Assembly: GCA_902783155.1 (NCBI GenBank)
Contig: CACZPR010000013.1
Coordinates: forward strand, 1-33,293
Origin: an uncultured Spirochaetaceae bacterium
GTDB taxonomy: Bacteria > Spirochaetota > Spirochaetia > Treponematales > Treponemataceae
Reading direction: 5' to 3'
DNA: 33,293 nucleotides
Every line of letters begins with the position of its first letter. The first letter of the stretch is position 1. Below, in pieces: positions 1 through 6,899 of this stretch. Under the pieces are notes generated by a model that saw only the letters and a program-made list of their open reading frames with translations, had not been told where the DNA came from and ran no database searches. The position numbers and the translations under genes are program-made.

Positions 1-24
1 AGCCAGGATCGAACTCTCCATCAT
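1..24 (-). rRNA. 16S rRNA, 5' end only (gene runs off the left edge)
   Basis: Read on the minus strand, bases 21 to 1 give ATGGAGAGTTCGATCCTGGCT in two halves, ATGGAGAGTTC and GATCCTGGCT. This matches the conserved start of bacterial 16S rRNA (AGAGTTTGATCCTGGCT) with one difference, C for T at the seventh base. The mature 5' end is placed about seven bases before AGAG by analogy with E. coli, near base 24. Only this tip is in the window. The promoter and boxA-like site just upstream support the call. The exact processed end is inferred. Confidence 0.85.
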
Positions 25-109
25 GTATACTCTTGGCCCGTAGGCCAGAAGCTTATCCTGTTTTCCTGTCGCGTCCACCTTCTCTTTCGTCTTCCTTCCG
101 TCCCTTCGC

Positions 110-121
110 TGTCAAATAGCT
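110..121 (-). promoter_or_regulatory. boxA-like antitermination site in the rRNA leader
   Basis: On the minus strand this reads AGCTATTTGACA, which matches 10 of 12 bases of the rRNA boxA form TGCTCTTTGACA bound by the Nus antitermination factors. It lies between the predicted rRNA transcription start (near 147) and the 16S gene, the usual place in an rRNA leader. The match is by eye. Confidence 0.5.
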
Positions 122-153
122 GTGCCGCCTTTCTGCTGTGGCGACAAGTAGAG

Positions 154-182
154 ATGTTATCACCAACCAGCTTTTTTGTCAA
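154..182 (-). promoter_or_regulatory. Strong sigma-70-type promoter of the rRNA operon
   Basis: On the minus strand TTGACA (182-177) and TAACAT (159-154) are separated by exactly 17 bases. The -35 box is a perfect consensus and the -10 box matches 4 of 6. An A/T-rich run just upstream (about 190-212) resembles an UP element. Transcription would start near 147 and give a leader of roughly 120 bases before the 16S gene. Confidence 0.75.
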
Positions 183-569
183 CACCCGGACCAACTTTTT
201 TTTATGTTTTTACCCATCATGCGGCGGCTCCCCACGTCCACCACACGCGCGGCGGACTGTCAGTCAGGGGCACGGTGGTCGGTACGCCGGATTGGAGGGG
301 GCCGCGGGCGGCTTGCGGAGCAATGGAGGGAGCCCTGCGACCGGAACCCCGGAAAGCCGGTGCGACATGCGTATGCCGGGGACCGCCATGTGGGCGCGGG
401 GGAAACGTCCGGATGCCGTCCAAATAAGGATAATTAATTGGACAGGAGCGGGTTGCCATATTTTTTGCACGATTTGAGCCTTATAATTCCTGTGGCATTG
501 TTTCTATCATACACAAGAAAGCTCCGCACACATGTCAGTGAGACCAGGGCATCTTTTAATGGCTTGTGG
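183..569. other. Gene-free region with a very GC-rich core (about 215-420)
   Basis: No credible gene is seen between the rRNA promoter and the repeat-protein gene. Short open frames here overlap one another, lack ribosome sites and resemble no family I know. The core at about 215-420 is far richer in G+C than the rest of the window. It contains several short inverted repeats, for example ACCGG/CCGGT around 339-361, ACATG/CATGT around 364-392, and GTCCAA/TTGGAC around 418-443. I checked both strands for tRNA, RNase P, tmRNA, SRP and 6S landmarks and found none. The flanks (420-560) are A/T-rich and include a TATAAT at 482-487 with no good -35 box. Confidence 0.5.
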
Positions 570-1280
570 CTAGAACCTCTTATAGGCCCTGCAACTTTTC
601 ATGTTACCGTTTGAATAAAAGTCATACTCGTACCAGCTCTCATAGCCATTGGAATCCTTGTAGTGGATTTGATTTCCCTTGGCATCGTACTCATACCAAA
701 TCTCTAAACCAAAGGAAGCTTTGCTGTGGATTTGATTTCCATTGGCATCGTACTCATACCAATTCTCATAGCCACCGGAATCCTTGCTATGGATTTGATT
801 TCCCTTGGCATCGTACTCGTACCAGCGCTCATAGTCATCGGAATCCTTGCGGTGGATTTCATTTCCCTTGGCATCATACTCATACCAAGACTCATAGCCA
901 TCGGAATTCTTTCGGTGGATTTCATTTCCCTTGGTATCATACTCGTACCAATACTCAGTGTCATCGAAATATTTGCCGTGGATTTTATTCCCCTTGGAAT
1001 CGTACTCATACCACGCCTCGCCAAGGGAATCCTTGCAGTAGATTTCATTTCCATTGGCATCGTACTCGTACCACGCCTCATAGCCACCGGAACTTTTGTA
1101 GTGGATTTCTTTTCCGTTTATATCATATTCGGTGAAGCCGGCATAATCCACCCATTTGTACAAAGCTTCGCCGTCAACGGTGACTTCTTTGTAGCACCTG
1201 TCTCCAAGATTCTGGGCGGCGGCAGGAAGGGATGCGGTCAACAGTATTGCAAATGCAAAAACGGGAATCCTTGGTTTCAT
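570..1280 (-). CDS. Secreted protein of tandem 21-residue YD-type repeats
   Basis: A 236-residue protein of unknown function. Residues 1-22 form a signal peptide (basic start, hydrophobic core, Ala-rich end before QN). From about residue 50 onward it consists of eight consecutive units of 19-21 residues of the form WYEYDxKGNxIHxKDSxGYE, plus a partial ninth. The unit resembles the YD/RHS-like and YwqK/MORN-like repeats of bacterial surface proteins, but no catalytic or toxin domain follows. AGGAG lies seven bases before the ATG. The gene is monocistronic, divergent from lysA, and shows no clear terminator. The DNA repeat is close to 63 bp and the units are very similar, so unit number may vary between strains. 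A role outside the inner membrane or at the surface is inferred from the signal peptide only. Confidence 0.8.
   Translation of the reverse strand: MKPRIPVFAFAILLTASLPAAAQNLGDRCYKEVTVDGEALYKWVDYAGFTEYDINGKEIHYKSSGGYEAWYEYDANGNEIYCKDSLGEAWYEYDSKGNKIHGKYFDDTEYWYEYDTKGNEIHRKNSDGYESWYEYDAKGNEIHRKDSDDYERWYEYDAKGNQIHSKDSGGYENWYEYDANGNQIHSKASFGLEIWYEYDAKGNQIHYKDSNGYESWYEYDFYSNGNMKSCRAYKRF
603..1130 (-). repeat. In-gene tandem repeat, about eight units of ~63 bp
   Basis: Units recur roughly every 57-63 bases. On the plus strand each contains a version of GGATTTxATTTCCxTTGGCAT followed by CGTACTCxTACCA. They encode the 21-residue repeats of the secreted protein. The last units (about 640-900) are the most alike, which suggests recent duplication or conversion there. 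One unit (about 1010-1070) is shortened by two residues. Confidence 0.85.
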
Positions 1281-1307
1281 GGCTTTCTCCTGAGCATGAT
1301 TTCTTCC

Positions 1308-1316
1308 ATTTTAACA
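1308..1316 (-). promoter_or_regulatory. Possible extended -10 promoter for the repeat-protein gene
   Basis: On the minus strand TGT-TAAAAT reads as an extended -10 element (5 of 6 in the hexamer). It lies 27 bases before the ATG and leaves room for the AGGAG ribosome site. No good -35 box was found. Confidence 0.35.
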
Positions 1317-1354
1317 TAGCGCCCGGATTTGTATAGATGTAAATCATTTTTTTG

Positions 1355-1363
1355 TGGTATAAT
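1355..1363 (+). promoter_or_regulatory. Extended -10 promoter of lysA, implying a near-leaderless mRNA
   Basis: TGG-TATAAT is a perfect -10 hexamer with the TGn extension; no convincing -35 box is present. Only nine bases separate the hexamer from the ATG at 1373, so transcription would begin about two or three bases before the start codon. No Shine-Dalgarno sequence precedes that ATG, which fits leaderless translation. Confidence 0.6.
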
Positions 1364-1372
1364 CCAGCCATT

Positions 1373-2641
1373 ATGAATACATTTCCATTAACACACGACC
1401 AGCTTGTAGAGCTTACGAAAAAATATCCCACGCCGTTCTATATTTATGACGAAAAGGGAATCCGCGACAACATGAAGTATTTTAAGGGTGCTTTTTCCAT
1501 TTTCCCGAAATTCAGGGAATACTTTGCGGTCAAGGCGCTTCCGAATCCTTACATCCTTAAAATTCTTGAATCAGAGGACTGCGGTGCGGACTGCTCTTCT
1601 CTCCCCGAACTGATTTTGAGCGAAAAAAGTTCAATCACCGGGCACAGAATCATGTTCACGAGCAACGACACTCCGGCGCATGAATTCCAGACTGCCGAAA
1701 AACTCGGGGCGATAATCAACCTGGACGACATCACTCACATTCCGTTTTTGAAGGATGCGCTTGGCGGTAAAATGCCGGACACAATCTGCTTCCGCTACAA
1801 CCCGGGTCCGTTGAAGGAAGGCGGTAACGCAATAATCGGAAAACCCGAGGAGGCAAAATACGGTCTCACGCGCGAACAGATGATTGAAGGATACAAAATC
1901 TGCAAGGCCGAGGGAGTAAAGCATTTCGGTCTTCACACAATGGTCGCTTCCAACGAGCTGAACCCGGACTTTTTTGTTGATACGGCAAAAATCGTCTTTG
2001 AGCTTGTGCTTGAAGTTCAGAAGGAAGCCGGAGTGAACATTGAGTTCGTTGATTTGGGCGGCGGTGTCGGAATCCCATACAGACCCGGACAGAAAAAAGT
2101 CGATTTGGACTATGTTGCAAAAAACATCAGGAAACTTTACGACGAGATGATTGTCCCGGCTGGACTTGATCCGATGGAAATCTGCTTTGAGTGCGGTCGC
2201 CCTATCACCGGTCCTTACGGTTGGCTTGTAACTAAGGCAATCCACCAGAAGCACATCTACAGGGAGTACATCGGCTGTGACGCTTCCATGGCAGATTTGA
2301 TGAGGCCCGGAATGTACGGAGCATACCACGAGGTTCAGGTGAGCGGAAAAGAAAATCTTCCGAAAGACCATGTTTACGACGTTACGGGAAGTCTCTGCGA
2401 AAACTGCGACAAATTTGCGGTTCAGAGGGAACTTCCAAAAATCGACGACGGGGACCTTTTGATTATCCACGATGCCGGTGCACACGGACGCTCAATGGGC
2501 TTCAACTACAACGGAAAGCTTCGCGCTGGGGAACTTCTTTTGCGCACTGACGGAAGCGTAATGCAGATTCGCCGCCCGGAAACAATCGACGACTATTTCG
2601 CCACTTTGGATTTCAGCGGACTTGACGGTTTCAAGGCATAA
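1373..2641 (+). CDS. lysA: Diaminopimelate decarboxylase-type PLP enzyme
   Basis: A 422-residue fold-type III PLP decarboxylase, most likely meso-diaminopimelate decarboxylase (last step of lysine synthesis, cytoplasmic). Visible family marks are the PLP lysine K54 in YFAVKALPNP, GLHT, the phosphate-binding glycine loop VDLGGGVGIPY, ECGRPITGPYG, the substrate-site CENCDKF in place of the more common CES(S/G)D, and the C-terminal GDLLIIHDAGAHGRSM. The start at 1373 is chosen over an upstream in-frame ATG at 1352 because that one overlaps the promoter and adds residues foreign to the family. Treponemal peptidoglycan is reported to contain ornithine instead of diaminopimelate, so the likely role is lysine supply. 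Related decarboxylases acting on ornithine/arginine or carboxynorspermidine share the fold and cannot be fully excluded. Confidence 0.82.
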   Translation: MNTFPLTHDQLVELTKKYPTPFYIYDEKGIRDNMKYFKGAFSIFPKFREYFAVKALPNPYILKILESEDCGADCSSLPELILSEKSSITGHRIMFTSNDTPAHEFQTAEKLGAIINLDDITHIPFLKDALGGKMPDTICFRYNPGPLKEGGNAIIGKPEEAKYGLTREQMIEGYKICKAEGVKHFGLHTMVASNELNPDFFVDTAKIVFELVLEVQKEAGVNIEFVDLGGGVGIPYRPGQKKVDLDYVAKNIRKLYDEMIVPAGLDPMEICFECGRPITGPYGWLVTKAIHQKHIYREYIGCDASMADLMRPGMYGAYHEVQVSGKENLPKDHVYDVTGSLCENCDKFAVQRELPKIDDGDLLIIHDAGAHGRSMGFNYNGKLRAGELLLRTDGSVMQIRRPETIDDYFATLDFSGLDGFKA

Positions 2642-2680
2642 AATCTTCCATATCTAATCATAAAAATGAGCCATAAAAAA

Positions 2681-2715
2681 AAAGCGGAACCCACCGAAAA
2701 GATGGATTCCGCTTT
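2681..2715. terminator. Bidirectional terminator between lysA and ilvC
   Basis: AAAGCGGAA (2681-2689) pairs with TTCCGCTTT (2707-2715), and an inner CCA/TGG adds to the stem. On the minus strand the stem is followed by a run of nine T (2683-2675), a textbook intrinsic terminator for ilvC. Read the other way the A-run precedes the stem and a weaker tail follows, so it may also stop lysA transcripts. Confidence 0.8.
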
Positions 2716-2737
2716 CAAAATTCACGGACCGTAAAAA

Positions 2738-4225
2738 TTATTTTGCAGTGTCAATCGGCTTCATGCTTGTCATGTATGCACGGAGCTTCTTTCCGACTGT
2801 TTCAATCGGGTGGTTGCGGATTGCTTCGTTAACCAGAACCAGAGTCTTGTTCGGAACGGCGTTTGTCTTAACGTCAAGCCCCTTTCCGATGTCTGCCGTG
2901 GTTACGGAATTCTTCATGAAGTCTCCAAGAAGAGGAACGCATGCGCGTGCAAAGAGATAGCATCCGTATTCTGCGGTGTCTGAAATGACCTTGTTCATCT
3001 CATAGAGGCGGCGGCGGTCAATCAGGTTTGCAATCAGCGGAACTTCATGGAGTGATTCATAGTATGCGCTCTCCGGTTTGATTCCCGTGTCAACCATTGT
3101 CTCGAACGCAAGTTCGCATCCGGCCTTGACGAAAGCGACAAGAAGGATTCCCTTGTCGAAATATTCCTGCTCGCTGATTTCCTCAGTTCCCTCAGGTTCA
3201 GTCTCGAAAGGAATCTTTGCATAGCTTTCGCGCCATTCAAGAAGGTTCTTGTCTCCGTTTGCCCAGTCCTTCATCATTGTTGAAGAGAACTCTCCGCTGA
3301 TGATGTCGTCCATGTGCTTCTGGAACAAAGGTGTCATAATCTTCTTAAGCTCAAGGGAAAGCTCGTTTGCGCGGATTTTTGCAGGATTTGAAAGGCGGTC
3401 CATCATGTTGCTGATTCCACCCCACTTGAGTGCTTCGGAAATTACGTTCCATCCGTGCATCAAAAGTTTTACTGCATAACCAGAAGAGATTCCGTTCTGA
3501 ACCATCTTGTCATAAGAAAGGATTGTTCCTGCCTGGAGGAGTCCGCAGAGGATTGTCTGCTCGCCCATGAGGTCGCTCTTTACTTCGGCGATGAATGAGC
3601 TTTCAAGGACACCGGCTGTCTCACCGCGTTCTGCACATGCGAGAGCCTTTGCAAGAGCCATACCCTTTCCTTCAGGGTCGTGTGCAGGATGGACTGCTAT
3701 CAATTCTGGTACACCGAATCCACGGACATATTCGTTGCGGACTTCTGTTCCCGGTCCTTTCGGTGCCATAAGGAATACAGTGATGTCGTCGCGGATTTCT
3801 TCACCTTCTTCAATCATGTTGAATCCGTGTGAATACCAGAGCGCGGCGCCTTTCTTCATATACTTCATCAGGTTAACGACTACACCATGGTGCTGCTTGT
3901 CCGGCGTAAGGTTTCCGACAACATCGGCTGTTGGAAGAAGTTCCTCATAAGTTCCGACTTTGAATCCGTTTTCGGTGGCGTTTTTCCATGACTGCCTCTT
4001 CTGCTCGATTGCTTCCTTGCGGAGACAGTATGAAACGTCCATTCCAGAATCACGAAGGTTAAGTCCCTGGTTCAATCCCTGAGCGCCGCATCCGACGATG
4101 ACAATCTTTTTGCCCTGGAGGGCCTTTGTTCCGTCCTTGAATTCTTCACGTGCCATCTGGCGGCAGTGACCCAGCTCCTGACGAGCAACACGCCAAGGAA
4201 TTGAATTAAAATAATTCTGACCCAT
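2738..4225 (-). CDS. ilvC: Ketol-acid reductoisomerase, long class II form
   Basis: A 495-residue acetohydroxy acid isomeroreductase that converts acetolactate or acetohydroxybutyrate to dihydroxy acids with NADPH and Mg2+ in isoleucine/valine synthesis. The N-terminal Rossmann domain shows IVGCGAQG at about residues 43-50 and the following [13 protein letters not shown] cofactor loop. [10 protein letters not shown] and GPGTEVR are family motifs. The length matches the class II enzyme of enterobacteria and plants (about 490 residues), with a duplicated C-terminal helical domain, as opposed to the 330-residue class I form of most bacteria. AGGAG lies eight bases before the ATG. The gene is monocistronic, with its own promoter and a strong terminator convergent with lysA. 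No other ilv gene is in the window. Confidence 0.95.
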   Translation of the reverse strand: MGQNYFNSIPWRVARQELGHCRQMAREEFKDGTKALQGKKIVIVGCGAQGLNQGLNLRDSGMDVSYCLRKEAIEQKRQSWKNATENGFKVGTYEELLPTADVVGNLTPDKQHHGVVVNLMKYMKKGAALWYSHGFNMIEEGEEIRDDITVFLMAPKGPGTEVRNEYVRGFGVPELIAVHPAHDPEGKGMALAKALACAERGETAGVLESSFIAEVKSDLMGEQTILCGLLQAGTILSYDKMVQNGISSGYAVKLLMHGWNVISEALKWGGISNMMDRLSNPAKIRANELSLELKKIMTPLFQKHMDDIISGEFSSTMMKDWANGDKNLLEWRESYAKIPFETEPEGTEEISEQEYFDKGILLVAFVKAGCELAFETMVDTGIKPESAYYESLHEVPLIANLIDRRRLYEMNKVISDTAEYGCYLFARACVPLLGDFMKNSVTTADIGKGLDVKTNAVPNKTLVLVNEAIRNHPIETVGKKLRAYMTSMKPIDTAK

Positions 4226-4264
4226 TTTTTATCTCCTGTGGTCTTTTTTGTAAAAATTTTCTAT

Positions 4265-4273
4265 ATAATAGCA
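4265..4273 (-). promoter_or_regulatory. Extended -10 promoter of ilvC
   Basis: On the minus strand TGC-TATTAT is an extended -10 element with 5 of 6 hexamer matches. It predicts a leader of about 30 bases that includes the AGGAG ribosome site. The -35 region (TTTAAT, 17 bases upstream) is weak. Confidence 0.5.
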
Positions 4274-4292
4274 AATAAATACCTAAAATTAA

Positions 4293-4320
4293 AGGGAGTC
4301 CCCAAAACTGGAGATTCCCT
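4293..4320 (-). terminator. Probable terminator of the chemoreceptor gene
   Basis: On the minus strand AGGGA (4320-4316) and TCCCT (4297-4293) close a stem that also has an inner CTCC/GGGG segment. TTTAATTTT follows the stem. It lies 17 bases past the chemoreceptor stop codon. Confidence 0.6.
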
Positions 4321-4337
4321 AAAATCCCGATGCGACA

Positions 4338-6440
4338 TCAAACTTTGAACAGATCAATCTGCGAACCGATTTTCGAGATTGCACCCTGAACGCGCTCCGA
4401 CATTTTGCCAAGAGACTTTCCGGTTGTGCCAATCTTTTCCGAGGATGAGGCCATCTTGTCCATGCTGTTCTTGATTTCCTCGGTGATTGCCTGGAGCCTC
4501 TTGATTTCGCCCTGGATTACGCTGTTCTTCTGCGCCATGTTCTTGGAAGCCTTGTTTACCTCGGCGGTACTTTCGTTCATAAGTTTAAGGGACTGGCTGA
4601 TCTGCTTGGAGCCTGATGTCTGCTCCTCCATTGCCGCCTTAATCTGGACAACGAGCTGGTCCGTCTCCTCAATCTTGCTGGACACTGCCGTAAATGCTTC
4701 CCTTGATTCGTTGGACGCGGAAACAACCTCGGATATGGAGTCCTTGATGTTGTTGAGCTGTTCACCGATTGTCTTTGACTGCTGCGCGGAAGTTTCGGAG
4801 AGCTTACGGATTTCATCGGCAACGACGGAGAATCCCTTTCCTGCCTCACCCGCGTGGGCCGCCTCGATGGCTGCGTTCATGGCAAGAAGGTTGGTCTGCT
4901 CGGCTATGCTTGAAATTGCAAGGTTCGCTTCCTGGAGCATTTCGGACTGCGTTTCAATCTGGCGGATTCTGTCGTCAACATCCTGCTGCTTGGAGAATCC
5001 CATCTGCGCGTTCTGGGAAAGAGTCTCGAAGGAGCCTGCCATTTTTTCCACGGACTTGTTGACGGAAGAAATGTTTCCAATCATCTGCTCGACCGCCGTT
5101 GCTGCATCGCTGACTTCTCCGGACTGGCTCTGAATCATGCCGTTCAACGACGTGATGCTGTCGGACACTTCCGCGACTATTGATGCGGTCTGTCTTACGC
5201 TGTTGTCGGAGTTCTTTATCTGTGTGTGGACACTGTCTATGTTGTCGCTGATTTCAACAATCGCACCGGATGTTTCGTTTATTGAACTGGCGAGCGTTGT
5301 TCCCGTTTCGTTCAGCTCGTCCTTTGATTTTTTGACCTCGGCGACAATTTCCTGCAGCTTGTCACAGAAAGCGTCAAACTGTATGACAAGGAATCCAATT
5401 TCGTCGCGGATAAAGAGTTTGCAGCGTTTGGTAAGGTCAGCCTCTCCGGTTGCCATTTCCTCGAGGGACGTGGTGACGTTCTTGATACGCCACATGAGCC
5501 AGCGCACAAAGTAGCCGACCAGAAGGATAAGGACTATGACTATTCCGACACAGACCGGCGTAATAATGATTGCCGTTGAGCGTTCTGCCGCTTCCAGAGA
5601 TTCGAGCGAGTGCGCGACAAAAATCATTCCGGTGATATGTCCGTCATGCGTTGCGAGCGGAGAGTAGCAGGTGATATAGTCCTTTCCGCTGATGGTGAGT
5701 TTGCCATCGTACTGCTCGCCCCTTTTAAGAACTGTGTCGATTACGTCCTGGTTGTCCTGCGTAGTTCCGACAATTGAGTTTCCATTTTTGTCCGTAAGGG
5801 TTGTGTCCACGCGGACATTGTCCTTGAAGACTGTACATTCGCAGTTGTAGCCCGCAACGGCCTCCTCGCAGAGAAGCTGGTTGTCAAGTGCGTATCCAAA
5901 GATTACGGAGCCGACAATCTTGCCACTATATTTAATCGGGTAGGCGACTATAATGGAGTAGTTCTGGTTTCCAAGACTGTCGTAGCCCCACGCCACACTG
6001 CCCTTGCTTGGAAGTTCCACGTATACGGAGGAAGAAAGGTCGCCGGTGATGTTTTCCGACATGAGGGTTTTGCCCTTTGTGTCAGTGATTGCCCACCAGT
6101 CAAGGTCAAGGTTCGGGATGATTCCACTGACGACAGTTTTAAGGGTACCGTCATTTTCACCCACCGCCCGCTCAATGTCCGGGTTGATTGAGAAGAGGTA
6201 GGTATAGAAATCCAGCTGGAGCTTCCAGTCCGCGGCAATTCTTTTCATACCTTCGGCGTTAGCCTTGATTCTGGTCTTCTCGATTTCCATCTGCTTGCTT
6301 GTGAATATGTTCAGCGACAAAATGGCCACAACGGCACAGCAAAATACAACGGAGGCTATGAGTATTGCCATCAGCTTGGTCTGTATCTTGATGTCCTTCT
6401 TGTAGTTAGTTGCAAATCTGTCAAGTTCCTTCTTTGCCAT
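4338..6440 (-). CDS. Methyl-accepting chemotaxis protein (Cache-type sensor)
   Basis: A 700-residue transmembrane chemoreceptor. A first membrane helix at about residues 23-45 is followed by a roughly 240-residue extracytoplasmic region that looks like a double Cache ligand-binding domain (WWAITDTKGKTLMS and a second half with DYITCYSPL). A second helix lies at about 289-311 and a HAMP domain runs to about 365. The cytoplasmic coiled-coil carries the conserved hairpin tip EQTNLLAMNAAIEAAHAGE near residue 515, where CheA and CheW bind. There is no C-terminal CheR-tethering pentapeptide. The gene stands alone on the minus strand. GAGAGG precedes the ATG, and no clear sigma-28 promoter was found. 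The ligand cannot be told from sequence; small organic molecules are usual for Cache domains. Confidence 0.93.
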   Translation of the reverse strand: MAKKELDRFATNYKKDIKIQTKLMAILIASVVFCCAVVAILSLNIFTSKQMEIEKTRIKANAEGMKRIAADWKLQLDFYTYLFSINPDIERAVGENDGTLKTVVSGIIPNLDLDWWAITDTKGKTLMSENITGDLSSSVYVELPSKGSVAWGYDSLGNQNYSIIVAYPIKYSGKIVGSVIFGYALDNQLLCEEAVAGYNCECTVFKDNVRVDTTLTDKNGNSIVGTTQDNQDVIDTVLKRGEQYDGKLTISGKDYITCYSPLATHDGHITGMIFVAHSLESLEAAERSTAIIITPVCVGIVIVLILLVGYFVRWLMWRIKNVTTSLEEMATGEADLTKRCKLFIRDEIGFLVIQFDAFCDKLQEIVAEVKKSKDELNETGTTLASSINETSGAIVEISDNIDSVHTQIKNSDNSVRQTASIVAEVSDSITSLNGMIQSQSGEVSDAATAVEQMIGNISSVNKSVEKMAGSFETLSQNAQMGFSKQQDVDDRIRQIETQSEMLQEANLAISSIAEQTNLLAMNAAIEAAHAGEAGKGFSVVADEIRKLSETSAQQSKTIGEQLNNIKDSISEVVSASNESREAFTAVSSKIEETDQLVVQIKAAMEEQTSGSKQISQSLKLMNESTAEVNKASKNMAQKNSVIQGEIKRLQAITEEIKNSMDKMASSSEKIGTTGKSLGKMSERVQGAISKIGSQIDLFKV

Positions 6441-6625
6441 TCCAAACCTCTCAACTTGTTATTGGTATATGAAAAAGTGTTTCCCTAAAATTTCGGCAAT
6501 TTTCGGGATTATGAACACCTGTAAATCTGTTTGATAGCATAGTTACCGAACAGGTTTCTATTATATCCCACTTTCCAAATTTTTTGAAGTATTTAATTGT
6601 AATTTTTTGCCACTGATTTTTCTTC
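6441..6625. other. Intergenic upstream region of the chemoreceptor, no gene seen
   Basis: An A/T-rich 185-base stretch holding the chemoreceptor's upstream region. GAGAGG near 6446 (minus strand) is its ribosome site. A GCCGAAAT on the minus strand loosely resembles the flagellar sigma -10 element but has no matching -35 box, so no promoter is called. Confidence 0.4.
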
Positions 6626-6756
6626 TATAAATTGTCAGGGCTTCAGCATGATAAAAACAATGGACTTTTTGCAACACAGGAGGGGGACGCGTCAACTGGG
6701 ACCCGCTCATGTGTTGCATTTATCCATAGTTTTCATGCTGAAGCCCTGTATAAATT
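6626..6756. mobile_element. MITE-like hairpin element with near-flanking 8-base direct repeats
   Basis: A perfect 16-base terminal inverted repeat (6636-6651 with 6733-6748, beginning CAGGGCTTCAGC) encloses further paired blocks: ATGGA/TCCAT, GCAACACA/TGTGTTGC (6671-6678 with 6710-6717) and GAG-GGG/CCC-CTC near the tip. Most of its 113 bases can therefore fold into one long hairpin. TATAAATT occurs at 6626-6633 on the left and 6749-6756 on the right, like an 8-base target duplication; on the left two extra bases (GT) separate it from the repeat. It contains no gene. A non-autonomous transposable element is the best reading. A structured RNA or a chance A/T-rich flank match are the alternatives. 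Confidence 0.55.
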
Positions 6757-6767
6757 ACTCTGTCAAC

Positions 6768-6796
6768 TTGAATATTATGCTTTTTTGGGGTAGATT
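6768..6796 (+). promoter_or_regulatory. Probable promoter of pckG
   Basis: TTGAAT (6768-6773) and TAGATT (6791-6796) are separated by 17 bases; each matches four of six consensus positions. Transcription would start near 6803, just downstream of the MITE-like hairpin, and give a leader of about 95 bases. Confidence 0.45.
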
Positions 6797-6807
6797 AGTT
6801 ACCGTAA

Positions 6808-6884
6808 GGAAACGAATGATTGCATAGAGCAACTGAAAACAGCGCTGCTACGTTGTCAAAGTATCTGTTTCGGGATTCATTTCC
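6808..6884 (+). other. Foldable pckG leader closing just before the ribosome site
   Basis: GGAAACGAAT (6808-6817) and ATTCATTTCC (6875-6884) can pair with a single mismatch. They enclose a small TTGC/GCAA hairpin and the palindrome CAGCGCTG. The ribosome site AGAAGGAG begins two bases after the closing stem. It matches no riboswitch class I know; regulation is speculative. Confidence 0.3.
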
Positions 6885-6899
6885 TAGAAGGAGTTTTTA

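Noticed and set aside
1-150. tRNA or other RNA gene in the leader next to the 16S start
   Set aside because: A TGGCC/GGCCA hairpin is present near 30-50, but no T-loop, anticodon stem or acceptor pairing was found. It is better explained as rRNA leader.
603-1130. Regular ~63-bp spacing suggestive of a CRISPR-like array
   Set aside because: The whole unit is conserved, not short repeats alternating with unique spacers, and the array is in frame within a coding gene.
566-1319. Long plus-strand open frames opposite the repeat protein
   Set aside because: They exist because the repeat length is a multiple of three. They have no ribosome site, and the minus-strand frame has a signal peptide, ribosome site and sensible repeats.
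1631-2485. 284-codon frame on the minus strand opposite lysA
   Set aside because: The plus-strand frame is a clear PLP decarboxylase; the antisense product resembles no family and lacks a ribosome site.
6441-6560. Sigma-28 flagellar promoter for the chemoreceptor
   Set aside because: GCCGAAAT resembles the -10 half, but no TAAA-like -35 element lies at the right distance.
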